Below are positions 1 through 9,251 of a stretch of 64,000 nt of DNA, one piece after another. Each line of letters starts with the position of its first letter. The stretch's first letter is position 1. Below the pieces are notes generated by a model. That model was not told the origin of the DNA, made no database searches, and saw only the letters and a list, made by a program, of their open reading frames with translations. This DNA comes from Desulfosporosinus sp. HMP52 (GTDB taxonomy: Bacteria > Bacillota > Desulfitobacteriia > Desulfitobacteriales > Desulfitobacteriaceae), in the NCBI RefSeq assembly GCF_000765145.1, contig NZ_JMGA01000028.1, forward strand, positions 1-64,000. The letters run 5' to 3'. The translations under genes were made by a program, and so were the position numbers.

Positions 1-152
1 TACTAGTACAATGTAATCAATATGATCAACTTCCTAATGTAACCGCACTTGATGATATTTATTCACTCGATGAATAAATATTTTTTTCTTGGCAATACTC
101 ACCTTACAAAACGTTTATTTTGCAAATATCCGTACGTACAGATTTCAAAAAA
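1..152. repeat. Upstream direct repeat, copy 1 (partner at 2219-2365)
   Basis: This stretch closely matches 2219-2365 over about 150 bp, sharing blocks such as aatgtaaccgcactt, cactcgatgaataaatattt and cgtacgtacag. It forms the 5' leader of the decayed recombinase copy, just as the partner forms the leader of the intact copy. With the downstream coding similarity this defines a tandem duplication with a period of about 2.2 kb. The first bases (tactagtacaatgtaatc) equal the right half of the palindrome at 2207-2240, so a full palindrome may lie across the window's left edge. Confidence 0.85.
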
Positions 153-164
153 GCGGGTGAAAAA

Positions 165-1654
165 ATGTTGATTTCTGATTGCGCTGCCCAAGAGCAGCTT
201 CAAAAAACACTCCGTGTCTCTATTTCATAAGCTTTCAGTGTAAAAATTCTACTGGAAAGATGTAACGATTATCTGAAGTTTCTAAAGCTAACTTCACTCA
301 ATGTAAATACAAAAAAGTCAGGATTTACATTGTGTATATAGTTACGTTTTTGCAAGAAGTAAAGGAGAAGGTTAAATTGTTAAACAATGATACCCTAGTA
401 ATAATCACTAAATTCGTTCATTACAAAACGGCAGGTATGGCGTTTTTCTTCGAATCGCAAAAAGCAAGTGATTCACAATGGAATCCGACCACCGCAATAA
501 GCAATAAAAACGCTCTTAAAAATTTCTTAATAAAAGTCATTAGAGCTCGGGGCTACACTGAAACTGGCATAAGTGAGTTTTCAGTCTTCTCATTAACAGT
601 CGCAGATTATTCTATGGTTAAGGTAAGCAGAAATCAGGCACATATCTTAAAACAATTTATACCTTATTTGTTGGAAAATCACACTATAGAAGAGAGCAAT
701 AGGGCTCAATTAGTTAATTTATATAAGCGAATGCCTAAACCAGCAACTTCGACTTTCATGGCGAGAGATGGGAAATTCATCTCTAGGAAAGACTTTATTG
801 CCATAATTGCTACTGTTTTTCGAACCTGCAGGGAAAAAACCAGACTAAAGTTTGTCATTTACTTATGCCTCGTTGGTCTTTTGACATTAAGGTTAAGTGA
901 GGCAGTTCAGATACAAATTGGTGACTTCGAATTAGACGAAAGAAGTCTTCTAAGGGACGCCGGGAATGGCTTCGGAGTGCTAGTGCTTCCTGCGTATAAA
1001 TCGAAGGGAGGCTATTCCCCCTCATTTAAACCATATCATATTGCAGTCGTCCCAAAGCTACGTGAAATAATCAACATGTATCTCGAAACGGATTTCATGA
1101 AATTCCACACGCCTGAGACATACCTTATGCGGACCGAGGCCGTTCGTGAATACGATCCTCTTTTCGACGAAGTCCCAAACCACAATAAAGAGAGAGAAAA
1201 ATATGCCATATGGCTAAATAGAGCAAAATATCGTGGGGAATCAATAGCATTCGATATTTTCAAAAGGACAAAGAGTCAACTGGAAACAGAAATTAGCGGA
1301 AACTTGAGTAGTCAGGATTTGAGACGCTCTATCAATGATTGGATTAAGAAAACACCCTCGAAATTGCCACCCGATATAGTGAATAGAATTGCGGAAATTC
1401 ATTTAAGGCTTAAATCTAGAGATAGCTTTAACCATATACTCTATACTAACAAGCCTACGCTCGTTCAATATATCGAATGCATTAATAATGCACTCAACTT
1501 TCCTTGGGAACTAACTAACCTACAAATCTGGGAAGCAAAACGAATGATACCAGATCAGTTCCATTCCTATGAGAGCAAAAATTTGTATCCCGCTGTAACC
1601 GTAGAAACGGAAGATGTATTTTTCAACTTAAAAGTTGACCGCCTTGATAACTAA
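165..1654 (+). pseudogene. Decayed copy of large tyrosine-recombinase-like protein
   Basis: This is a second copy of the recombinase at 2468-4582. The likely original start at 165 aligns with the start of the intact copy, but two internal deletions remove most of the N-terminal 200 codons. One joins the sequence after cttcaaaaa to the gtctctatttc block near 218; the other falls after gatgtaacg near 266. An open frame of 440 codons remains at 332-1654 and aligns with the C-terminal two thirds. The core block LRLSEAVQIQIGDFELDE, with a conserved arginine, is intact. The family's HDLRRS box reads QDLRRS here, so the catalytic-type histidine is lost. The C-terminal coiled coil and the partner helix-turn-helix gene are absent. 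It is probably inactive, though a truncated product is possible. Confidence 0.75.
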
Positions 1655-1774
1655 AAAGCAGACCTACCTTGGCAAATAAAAAGATGTTAATACATATGAA
1701 GGTATACATCCGCCCATTTAATTTGGCACACCACTGGTCTTGCTCAAGGTTGTAGGGTATTGTCGTCTTTCTAT

Positions 1775-2189
1775 TCACTCCTCGCCCCCCTCTAAGCGCC
1801 TTAAAAACTCACGGAATCGGTGCGAAACACCATTAAATACAAGGATGTGAGAATGGTGAGTTAGGCGATCTAATAGTGCTGTGGTTAAAGGGAAATCTCC
1901 AAACACTTCAGTCCAGCGTGAAAACTCCAGATTAGAGTAATAATGAGGCTTTCACATTCATAACGCTGAGAAGTAAACTCAAAGAGCAGCTTGCCCCCTT
2001 CTCCCAAAGGGGTAGAGTTCATATAGAATCACTAAATCATACTTGTTCCAATTTTTCAGATAACGGGGAAGACGGTATTCCGATTCTCTTGCTGCAACTC
2101 CTAGATGAGTTGCATAACCAGTACAAAACGCACGCTGTATCCCTGTTGCATGACCCCCATGCCAAGAGCAATAGAACGTGACTTTTTTC
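1775..2189 (-). pseudogene. istB: Remnant of IS21-family helper ATPase IstB
   Basis: Reading the minus strand with frame changes gives IstB-like blocks in order: IALGMGVMQQGYSVRFV, KNWNKYDLVIL, GKLLFEFTSQRYE, SLIIT, and finally LDRLTHHSHILVFNGVSHRF before a stop at 1775-1777. These match the central and C-terminal parts of IstB, the AAA+ transposition helper of IS21 elements. The P-loop end is missing and several frameshifts and stops interrupt the gene, so it is dead. No istA is visible. The fossil lies between the two recombinase copies and stops about 20 bp before the palindrome at 2207-2240. Confidence 0.75.
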
Positions 2190-2206
2190 GGTAAATGGAT
2201 CACATT

Positions 2207-2240
2207 GATTACATTGTACTAGTACAAGTACAATGTAATC
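2207..2240. repeat. Perfect 14-bp inverted repeat, candidate recombination or operator site
   Basis: The arms gattacattgtact (2207-2220) and agtacaatgtaatc (2227-2240) are exact reverse complements around a 6-bp spacer (agtaca). The site lies about 230 bp before the recombinase start and begins the repeated leader. Half of it recurs at the window's left edge before the decayed copy. There is no T-tract, so a terminator is unlikely. Its size and symmetry suit a crossover site for a tyrosine recombinase or a binding site for the partner helix-turn-helix protein. That role is an inference. Confidence 0.6.
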
Positions 2241-2365
2241 AACTTCATAATGTAACCGCACTTGGTTATATTTATACACTCGATGAATAAATATTTTTTT
2301 CTTTGGCAACACTCACCTTACAAAGCATTTATTTTTCAAATATCCGTGACGTACGTACAGTTCTC
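2219..2365. repeat. Upstream direct repeat, copy 2
   Basis: This is the leader of the intact recombinase gene and is closely similar to 1-152. It includes the right half of the 2207-2240 palindrome and a short self-complementary block (gacgtacgtac) near 2347-2357. Confidence 0.85.
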
Positions 2366-2467
2366 AAAAACTCTATATCGTCGCAGGAGTCTTCAATTCC
2401 AAAATAAATCAGATATTTATTAAAGCGAATGCACGAGCATTCATTAGGGTACAAGTGGGTGAAAAAA

Positions 2468-4582
2468 ATGTTTATTTCTGAATTGCGTTGCCCAAGAGCA
2501 GCTTCAAAAAGTAGAGTTTCTCAATTTATTGAATTTGCTCTTGGTCATACATATCCTCTTGATTCACGAGAGATTGACCCGATGCATGTGCTTGAGTGGG
2601 TTGCAGAAGTGGCCAAAAACGAAGGCAATACCGTAGTATTTGAATCTCCTCACTTTAAAGGAACCTTTTATTTTTTATTTAAAGACAGCAAATACCCCAT
2701 GTCTCTATTTCTTAAGCTTTCACATGTAAAAATTCTACTGGAAAGATGTAGCGTTATTGATACAAAGGCCTTTCGTTACTTATTTGAAATCTTCTTAAAA
2801 GCCAGTAAACAATTTGCAACGGACCCAAAGGGCAAGGAACTTCTTAACGAATTGCCTGATGAGATACCTGAAGACAACAGGGATAAATTTAAAGGGTGGT
2901 TCTTATCAATAACTAACCGCAGTTTTCGAATAAGTTCCATTATCGATCTATACATTTGGACCGTCGAACAAGGACTCACAATTTGCTTTGATAATCACAA
3001 ATTAGTAGGTGTTCTCAACGATTATCTGAATTTTCTTAAAGCTAACTACACTCAATGTAAATACAAAAAAATGAGAATTTACATTATGTATTTAGTTACG
3101 TTTTTGCAAGGAGTAAAGGAGAAGGTCAACTTGTTAAACAATGATACCCAGGTAATTATCACTAAATTCGTTAATTATAAAGCGGCAGGTATAGCGATTT
3201 TTTTCGAATCGCAAAAAGTAAGTGATTCGAAATGGAAGCCTACCAACGCAATAAGCAATGAAAAGACTCTTAAGAATTTTTTAATAAAAGTCATTAAAGC
3301 TCGGGGCTGCACTGAAACTGGCATAAGTGAGTTTTCAGTCTTCTCATTAACTCTAGCTGATTATCTTATGGTTAAAAAGGTAACCAGAAATCAGGCACAT
3401 AACTTAAAACAATTCATACCTTATTTGTTGGAAAATTACACTATAGAAGAGAGTAATAGAACTCAATTAGTTAATTTATATAAGAGGATGCCTAAACCTG
3501 CAACTTCGACTTTCGTGGCGGGGGATGGGAATTTTATCTCTAGAAAAGACTTTATTACAATAATTACTACTGCTTTCCGAACCTGCATAAAAAAAACCAA
3601 ACTTAAGTTTGTCATTTATTTATGCCTCGTTGGCTTCTTGGCTTTAAGGTTAAGTGAGGCAGTTCAGATACAAATTGGTGACTTCGAATTAGACGAAAGA
3701 GGTCTTCTAAGGGACGTCGGAAATGGCTTCGGAGCGCTAGTGCTTCCTGCGTATAAATCGAAGGGAGGCTATTCCCCCTCATTTAAACCATATCATATTG
3801 CAGTCGTCCCAAAACTACGTGAAATAATCAACATGTATCTCGAAACGGATTTCATGAAATTCCACACATCGGAGACCTATCTTTTGCGACAAAAGGCCGT
3901 TCGTGAATATGATGAGCTTTTCGACAAAGTCCCAAGTCACATTAATAATGAAATGGAATATGCCTTGTGGCTAGAAAAAGCTAGGGATTGTGGGGAGGCT
4001 ATTGCATTTGAAATTTTTCAAAGAACAAAGAATCAAATGGAAACAAAAATTAGAGGGAACGTCAGCAGTCACGATTTGAGGCGCTCTATCAATGATTGGA
4101 TTAAGAAAACGCCCGTAAACTTACCAGCAGATATAGTGAACCGAATTGCAGAAATTCACTTAAGACATAAATTGAGGGGTACTGTTAACGTGAAACACTA
4201 TACAAGTAAGCCTACGCAGGGTCAGTATATTCTATGTATTAATAATGCCCTAAACTTTCCTTGGGACCTCGCCAACCTAAAAATTTGGGAAGAAAAACGA
4301 CAGATACCAGAACCACTCGCTTCCTATGAAAGGGAAAATTTGTATCCCACTCTAACCTTGGAAACGGAAGAGAGCAAATTCGATTCAATACCTGAATTCT
4401 TACCCCAAACAATGATTTCCCCTAGGGAAAAGAGGATAAGAGATCTTGAACTAGGAATTGAAGAAATAGAAAGGCTTCTGAAACGCAAGTCCGTAACGAA
4501 TAAGATAATGTTGCGATCAAAACTTCGTGAAATGACAAAAGTACTTATTGAATTAAAGGGGGTTAACACGTATGTCAAATGA
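2468..4582 (+). CDS. Large tyrosine-recombinase/integrase-like protein
   Basis: About 704 residues, much longer than the usual 300-400 of phage integrases. Signs of the tyrosine recombinase fold lie in the second half. The block LRLSEAVQIQIGDF resembles the box I region with the first catalytic arginine. HDLRRS resembles the H-x-x-R box. A tyrosine in VKHYTSKPT, about 40 residues later, is the candidate nucleophile. The C-terminus (REKRIRDLELGIEEIERLL onward) looks like a coiled coil. The start at 2468 is preferred because the sequence just upstream (gggtgaaaaaaatg) is conserved in the decayed copy; an in-frame start at 2429 is possible. It overlaps the next gene by 11 bp, suggesting translational coupling. 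The N-terminal 300 residues are unrecognised. Confidence 0.7.
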   Translation: MFISELRCPRAASKSRVSQFIEFALGHTYPLDSREIDPMHVLEWVAEVAKNEGNTVVFESPHFKGTFYFLFKDSKYPMSLFLKLSHVKILLERCSVIDTKAFRYLFEIFLKASKQFATDPKGKELLNELPDEIPEDNRDKFKGWFLSITNRSFRISSIIDLYIWTVEQGLTICFDNHKLVGVLNDYLNFLKANYTQCKYKKMRIYIMYLVTFLQGVKEKVNLLNNDTQVIITKFVNYKAAGIAIFFESQKVSDSKWKPTNAISNEKTLKNFLIKVIKARGCTETGISEFSVFSLTLADYLMVKKVTRNQAHNLKQFIPYLLENYTIEESNRTQLVNLYKRMPKPATSTFVAGDGNFISRKDFITIITTAFRTCIKKTKLKFVIYLCLVGFLALRLSEAVQIQIGDFELDERGLLRDVGNGFGALVLPAYKSKGGYSPSFKPYHIAVVPKLREIINMYLETDFMKFHTSETYLLRQKAVREYDELFDKVPSHINNEMEYALWLEKARDCGEAIAFEIFQRTKNQMETKIRGNVSSHDLRRSINDWIKKTPVNLPADIVNRIAEIHLRHKLRGTVNVKHYTSKPTQGQYILCINNALNFPWDLANLKIWEEKRQIPEPLASYERENLYPTLTLETEESKFDSIPEFLPQTMISPREKRIRDLELGIEEIERLLKRKSVTNKIMLRSKLREMTKVLIELKGVNTYVK

Positions 4583-4901
4583 CGAAAATGATGCTCTTAT
4601 TCTTAAATCTATTTCCGAGGAAAAAAAGGCGCTATTATTAAAGAACTTGGGTTTAATCCCTCAACTACCATCCATAGTTGAAAATATTAATGATGATGAT
4701 ATATACTCTACTACGGAAGTGGCGGAATTCCTCAAATTCACACCTCAGCATGTTACAAGGCTATGTAGGCAAAATAAGCTAAACGCATTACAGGTTAGTC
4801 CTGGAGGAAGCTATAGAATAGTTGGTAAGAATATTAAGGATTTCCTAAAAAATAGTTATTGTCGAACAAATTCGATAGCTAAGATGTTCTTGGACAACTA
4901 A
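4572..4901 (+). CDS. Small helix-turn-helix protein, excisionase-like
   Basis: The protein has 109 residues. The C-terminal half (IYSTTEVAEFLKFTPQHV onward, residues about 48-100) has the pattern of MerR-type or excisionase helix-turn-helix domains, with a recognition-helix-like TPQHVTRLCRQNKL and a wing ending in GGSYRIVGKNI. The start codon lies inside the end of the recombinase gene, so the two genes form one unit. Excisionase-like proteins of this size commonly steer tyrosine recombinases or repress their genes; either role is an inference. The decayed upstream copy has no such partner. Confidence 0.65.
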   Translation: MSNDENDALILKSISEEKKALLLKNLGLIPQLPSIVENINDDDIYSTTEVAEFLKFTPQHVTRLCRQNKLNALQVSPGGSYRIVGKNIKDFLKNSYCRTNSIAKMFLDN

Positions 4902-5279
4902 ATACCTTGTTTTCTCAATATACCTAGACTATTTTTATAGCATAATGAAAGATGATTCATTAGCAGGCCATGAGGCCTAGTAGAGACTTCAGCCTGAGAT
5001 CCGTGTTGTTTATTATGCATTGCTAACTTAGCAGGGGCTATCGCTTCTTTAGGGCCTGCTAGCGCAATGCTCAGAGTTTTAGTTAAGGGACTTATGGCAA
5101 GGATGGGGAATTAATCCCTACAGTCGTAGTAATTTATGCAATTCCAGATTGATAAATTTTTGGCGGGTTAAGTTTATAAACTGTTGCATGGAGCTAAAGA
5201 AACGAACTATGCTCCTAATGCAAAGGAAAAAGGACATTATTTCCCAATAATTAACTCTTACTATCTTAATAATAGGAAA
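4902..5279. other. Gene-free stretch after the recombinase module
   Basis: No supportable coding region. It holds an imperfect hairpin near 5029-5061 (tagcaggggct against agggcctgcta). The right boundary of the recombinase module probably lies here, between 4902 and the tRNA genes, but I found no direct repeat that would fix it. Confidence 0.5.
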
Positions 5280-5313
5280 GACCCTTCCGAGTTCTGCTCG
5301 GAAGGGTCTTTTT
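5280..5313. terminator. Strong hairpin terminator
   Basis: The arms gacccttccga (5280-5290) and tcggaagggtc (5298-5308) are perfectly complementary and run into a T-tract (tcttttt) on the plus strand. On the minus strand it would also lie just after the two tRNA genes, so it may serve both directions. Confidence 0.8.
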
Positions 5314-5373
5314 CCTTATTTTTCCAGGCGTTCGAACATTTCGAACATTTGATTACCTTTTAGTACGGAAGGT

Positions 5374-5448
5374 TGGTGGGCCCACTAGGATTCGAACCTA
5401 GGACCAACCCGTTATGAGCGGGGGGCTCTACCGCTGAGCTATGGGCCC
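5374..5448 (-). tRNA. tRNA with CAT anticodon, probably tRNA-Ile2, otherwise tRNA-Met
   Basis: The minus strand reads GGGCCCA acceptor arm, GCTCAGCGGTAGAGC D-arm, an anticodon loop CTCATAA, a GGTTCGAATCC T-loop region and an encoded CCA end. Acceptor pairing GGGCCCA/TGGGCCC is complete. The CAT anticodon serves either elongator methionine or, after lysidine modification, isoleucine AUA codons. The sequence after the anticodon and in the T-arm resembles Firmicute tRNA-Ile2 more than tRNA-Met, so Ile2 is preferred. Its 3' end faces the recombinase region. Confidence 0.9.
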
Positions 5449-5466
5449 GAAAAGAACTGAAGTAAA

Positions 5467-5541
5467 TGGCTCCCCGAGTAGGACTCGAACCTACAACCTA
5501 CCGGTTAACAGCCGGTTGCTCCACCATTGAGCTATCGAGGA
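5467..5541 (-). tRNA. tRNA-Asn(GTT)
   Basis: The minus strand reads TCCTCGA acceptor arm, GCTCAATGGTGGAGC D-arm, an anticodon loop CTGTTAA, GGTTCGAGTCC in the T-arm and an encoded CCA end. The acceptor stem closes with TCGGGGA, including one G-T pair. It lies 18 bp upstream of the CAT tRNA, so the two are probably co-transcribed. Confidence 0.93.
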
Positions 5542-5777
5542 ATGCTCTGCACGGGTTATTATACGTAATTAACGACCTATAGTCAAGTCTTTGGCGAAAC
5601 TTTTTAAAGTTTTTTAGAGACGCCTCGATTGTAAAACTTATTTCCACCCCTACTACACTTACATGTGGAAGTTAGTCTTACAAAGTGGAAGTTTCCTTTC
5701 AATTCACCTTTTGATGGACACGTCTTTTTAGCCTCTTATGAATAGAAATACTCTATCACACTTCGATAAAGACAAAA
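5542..5777. other. Spacer between the tRNA pair and the rpoD terminator
   Basis: No gene is supported here. The stretch should hold the promoter for the tRNA pair (minus strand). I did not find a clear -35/-10 pair by eye. Confidence 0.4.
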
Positions 5778-5806
5778 CGCCGCAGAGGGTAGTTCCACCT
5801 GCGACG
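5768..5806 (-). terminator. Terminator after rpoD
   Basis: On the minus strand an imperfect stem of about 12 bp (CGTCGCAGGTGG against CCCTCTGCGGCG, 5778-5806) is followed by TTTTGTCTTT. It lies about 50 bp after the rpoD stop and ends the dnaG-rpoD unit. Confidence 0.75.
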
Positions 5807-5853
5807 CTGTTCTATCTTCCCTGAAGTACTTGGGCTGTAATCTCAAGAAGACT

Positions 5854-6984
5854 TTACTCCAAATAATCCTTCAATTTCTTACTACGGCTAGGGTGGCGTA
5901 ATTTACGCAATGCCTTGGCCTCGATCTGTCGGATACGTTCACGAGTGACACCGAATTCCTGTCCAACTTCCTCTAAAGTCCTGGTGCGTCCGTCATCAAG
6001 TCCAAAGCGTAATCTAAGAACTTTTTCTTCGCGCGGGGTCAAGGTCTCTAAGACTTCTTCTAACTGTTCTTTTAGCAAGATGAACGAAGCAGCCTCAGCG
6101 GGTGCCGGAGCATCATCATCCGGAATAAAATCGCCTAAATGGGAATCTTCCTCTTCCCCAATGGGGGTTTCAAGAGACACAGGTTCTTGGGCGATTTTCA
6201 TAATCTCCCTAACCCTCTCCACAGGAATATCCATTACTTTAGCAATTTCTTCGGGAGCTGGCTCTCTTCCTAATTCCTGTAAAAGTTGACGTGAAACCCG
6301 AATTAGCTTATTGATAGTTTCAACCATATGCACGGGAATTCTAATGGTCCGAGCTTGATCTGCAATGGCGCGGGTAATAGCTTGACGAATCCACCAAGTG
6401 GCATAGGTACTAAACTTAAAGCCTTTAACATAATCAAATTTTTCTACAGCTTTAATCAGACCAAGATTACCTTCCTGGATTAAGTCCAAAAAAAGCATGC
6501 CCCGTCCGACATAGCGCTTAGCGATACTAACCACAAGGCGCAAGTTTGCCTCCGCTAAGCGGCGTTTTGCTTCTTCGTCACCGTTCTCCATTCGTTTGGC
6601 TAATTCGATTTCCTCATCGGCTGAGAGCAGGGGAACTCGTCCGATTTCTTTTAGGTACATGCGAACAGGATCATCAATTCCTACACCCTCTGGTACAGAA
6701 AGATCCACTTCCGCCTCTTCCTCAACATCATCGTCCGGATCCTCTACAATGTCATCATCTTCGTCAACTTTAACGCCTTTTAAGATTTCCAGTTCAACTT
6801 CCTCAGGCTCCGGCACCACATCTATTCCCATGCGTCCTAGTTGCTGATAGATATCATCAATTTGATCCGCGGAAAGTTCAATTCCTTGAAGAGCATCCAT
6901 AATTTCTTTGTAAGTTAAAGATCCCTTCTTTTTTCCACTTTGAATGAGGGCTTGGACATTGTCAATCTTTTGCTTTTCGTTCAT
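5854..6984 (-). CDS. rpoD: RNA polymerase primary sigma factor RpoD/SigA
   Basis: Directs RNA polymerase to housekeeping promoters. The protein has 376 residues from the chosen start. An N-terminal region 1.1 is followed by a long acidic linker (around residues 55-95), region 1.2 ([12 protein letters not shown]), region 2 ([31 protein letters not shown]), region 3, and region 4 with [14 protein letters not shown] and the helix-turn-helix [20 protein letters not shown]. The start at 6984 has a good ribosome site (AAGGTGGGGG); a GTG at 7044 would add 20 residues and overlap dnaG by 11 bp. It follows dnaG, the usual Firmicute macromolecular-synthesis arrangement. Confidence 0.97.
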   Translation of the reverse strand: MNEKQKIDNVQALIQSGKKKGSLTYKEIMDALQGIELSADQIDDIYQQLGRMGIDVVPEPEEVELEILKGVKVDEDDDIVEDPDDDVEEEAEVDLSVPEGVGIDDPVRMYLKEIGRVPLLSADEEIELAKRMENGDEEAKRRLAEANLRLVVSIAKRYVGRGMLFLDLIQEGNLGLIKAVEKFDYVKGFKFSTYATWWIRQAITRAIADQARTIRIPVHMVETINKLIRVSRQLLQELGREPAPEEIAKVMDIPVERVREIMKIAQEPVSLETPIGEEEDSHLGDFIPDDDAPAPAEAASFILLKEQLEEVLETLTPREEKVLRLRFGLDDGRTRTLEEVGQEFGVTRERIRQIEAKALRKLRHPSRSKKLKDYLE

Positions 6985-7033
6985 CTGTCCCCCACCTTCC
7001 CTCGGATCATTCTTTTTGGTGCCTATAACCTTA

Positions 7034-8884
7034 CTATTCGCCACGTTTCAACCGCTCTCCTATCTCTTTCAACAGAGCCATAGCCCCTGCCATGTCACCG
7101 GATTTTTCTAAAGCCGCCATGCGGGCTTGAAGATCCTCGACTCTTTCATTTGCTTGAGTAGAAAGAATCCCTTGGATACAATCTTCTAAAAGCCGCTCGG
7201 AATGGGTTATATCTAACTCTTCCAGGAGTAAACTAGCCAAGCGGCTTTGAACCTGTTCTTCACTGTTAACAGGCAATTTACCCTCCTGATTGAGATAATT
7301 AAAGATTTGCTGATGCTCCGGTACCTTCCAAAAGGATTCTCCCAATTCCGCCTTAATTTTTGGCAAGTATGAAATCTCCTCTATAAGTAACCGTAAAAGA
7401 ATACGTTCGGATCGATACACCTTTAAATGGACTGTTGGTGAAGCTGGAGTATTTTCACCTTGAGAAATAATTTCACCCTTAATATTATCTCTATTTTTCC
7501 CAGAACTAACCTGTTTTTGCTGAGAATATTCGATAAATTGTACATTTTTAGTATTTTTGTTTTCTACTCTATAGATTTCTCGTTGTACCGCCTCAAAAGT
7601 TAGACCAAGTTCAAAACTCAAGAAACGCTCATAACCTTCACGTTCGATTGGACTGCTAACTTTTATGATATCCGGAGCAAGCTTCACGACTAATTCTGCT
7701 TTTTCCTGAATGGTCTGAGGAGGAACTTCCTTAACAAGCGTCCGGTATTTGAACTCAAAATAATTCAAAACCTGACCTAATACTTTTCCAAAGTCCTCGG
7801 CTCCATACCGTTTCAGGAACTCATCAGGGTCTTTTGCTCCTTTTAAAGTAGCTACATCCAAGCGGATTCCCGCATCTCGAAGAATTTCTCCTCCTCTTAA
7901 CGCAGCCTGGATTCCGGCTTCATCAGAATCATAAAGCAGGATGACATGCTGTGTATACCGTCTTAATAGCTTGGCCTGATCCCTTGTTAAAGCTGTCCCC
8001 AAAGAGGCGACTGCATTGGGATAGCCGGCATTCTGAAGCGCTATCACATCCATATAGCCTTCAACCAAAAGGGCATACCCTTTCTCCCGAATTCCTTGAT
8101 GGGCCCGATGTATGCCATATAGCTGATGCCCCTTGTTAAAGAACTCGCTTTCCGGAGAATTAAGGTATTTAGGAAGAGAATCATCTAGAACTCGACCGCC
8201 AAATCCAATTGAATGGTTTCGTCGATCAAGAATACTAAAGAGGACACGGTTTCGAAAGCGATCATAATAACCTCCGCTTTTGCCTTGGGTTCCCCTTTCT
8301 ATCGCCAGCCCATTCTCTACTAATTCATTTGGCTGCACTCCTCGTTCCTTCATGAAAGTTAGTAACCCATCCCAGCGATCAGGTGCATAACCCAGACGAA
8401 AGCTCTTCATGGTATCTAAGTCAACCCCGCGTTTTGAGAAATAGAGTCTTCCAACTTCTCCTTCAGGTGCATTAAGTAAAAGTTCATGAAAATAGCTGGT
8501 AGCTAATTCATGGATTTCTTCAAAACGCTGTCGACGTCGATTTGCTTCCCGTTCACGCGGAGATAACTCTTTCTCAGGTAATGCCACACCATATCTAGAG
8601 GCCAAATTCTGAACACATTCGATGAAGGACCAGTTCTCCTTTTTCATAAGAAAAGAAAAAACATTCCCCCCAACATTGCAGCCAAAACAATAAAACATTT
8701 GTTTTTCAGGGGTTACAGTAAAACTAGGAGTTTTTTCCGTATGAAAAGGACAAAGCCCCAAATAAGTTTTCCCTTTACGCTGCAAGCTTACATATTCAGA
8801 TATAATCTCTACAATATCTGTGCGTAATCGCACTTCCTCGATAATTTCTTCCGGCATAAATTCTTGATGAAGTCTAATATCCAC
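7034..8884 (-). CDS. dnaG: DNA primase DnaG
   Basis: Makes RNA primers at the replication fork. The protein has 616 residues. The N-terminal CHC2 zinc ribbon is visible ([11 protein letters not shown], then FYCFGC). The TOPRIM catalytic core follows, with [13 protein letters not shown] and an acidic DSDEAG metal site. The less conserved C-terminal third is the helicase-binding region. The GTG start at 8884 has a ribosome site very close to it, and an ATG nine codons later is an alternative. It lies directly upstream of rpoD on the minus strand and probably shares its transcript. Confidence 0.97.
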   Translation of the reverse strand: MDIRLHQEFMPEEIIEEVRLRTDIVEIISEYVSLQRKGKTYLGLCPFHTEKTPSFTVTPEKQMFYCFGCNVGGNVFSFLMKKENWSFIECVQNLASRYGVALPEKELSPREREANRRRQRFEEIHELATSYFHELLLNAPEGEVGRLYFSKRGVDLDTMKSFRLGYAPDRWDGLLTFMKERGVQPNELVENGLAIERGTQGKSGGYYDRFRNRVLFSILDRRNHSIGFGGRVLDDSLPKYLNSPESEFFNKGHQLYGIHRAHQGIREKGYALLVEGYMDVIALQNAGYPNAVASLGTALTRDQAKLLRRYTQHVILLYDSDEAGIQAALRGGEILRDAGIRLDVATLKGAKDPDEFLKRYGAEDFGKVLGQVLNYFEFKYRTLVKEVPPQTIQEKAELVVKLAPDIIKVSSPIEREGYERFLSFELGLTFEAVQREIYRVENKNTKNVQFIEYSQQKQVSSGKNRDNIKGEIISQGENTPASPTVHLKVYRSERILLRLLIEEISYLPKIKAELGESFWKVPEHQQIFNYLNQEGKLPVNSEEQVQSRLASLLLEELDITHSERLLEDCIQGILSTQANERVEDLQARMAALEKSGDMAGAMALLKEIGERLKRGE

Positions 8885-9251
8885 GTCTCCTACGCCTTTC
8901 AGTTTCCAGCCACACTTTGTTTATTTTGTCAACCCTTACATATACATTTCTTTCGCCGAAACTTCATAAAATCCTCTTTTTTAGTTCTTCATTCGGTGAA
9001 ACTGTTTAGTGAGGGTAAAATCATCTTCTTCAATTGTATTAATTCTTCTTTTTCAAGGATAATACCTTCTTACTTCGACAATTATTTTATAAAAATAAAT
9101 TATCTATGATCAGTTGCCTAAAAACTAGAATCAATCCCTTAGCCCTTTCGCTCATTTAAAAAGCATGATAGTATATATAAAAGATTGGACTAGTGCCGAT
9201 GGACGAACATTAAGCTCATAGGTCAATTAACTTAAGGAAGGTGAATGTTTT
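8885..9251. other. Divergent intergenic region between dnaG and a lipoprotein gene
   Basis: This AT-rich spacer should contain promoters for dnaG (leftward) and the lipoprotein gene (rightward). A tatataaaa block near 9174-9182 is a weak -10 candidate for the rightward gene. No gene or RNA is recognisable. Confidence 0.4.

Noticed and set aside
2037-2312. 91-codon minus-strand frame over the palindrome
   Set aside because: It crosses the istB fossil and the recombinase leader in a non-istB frame and has no family features.
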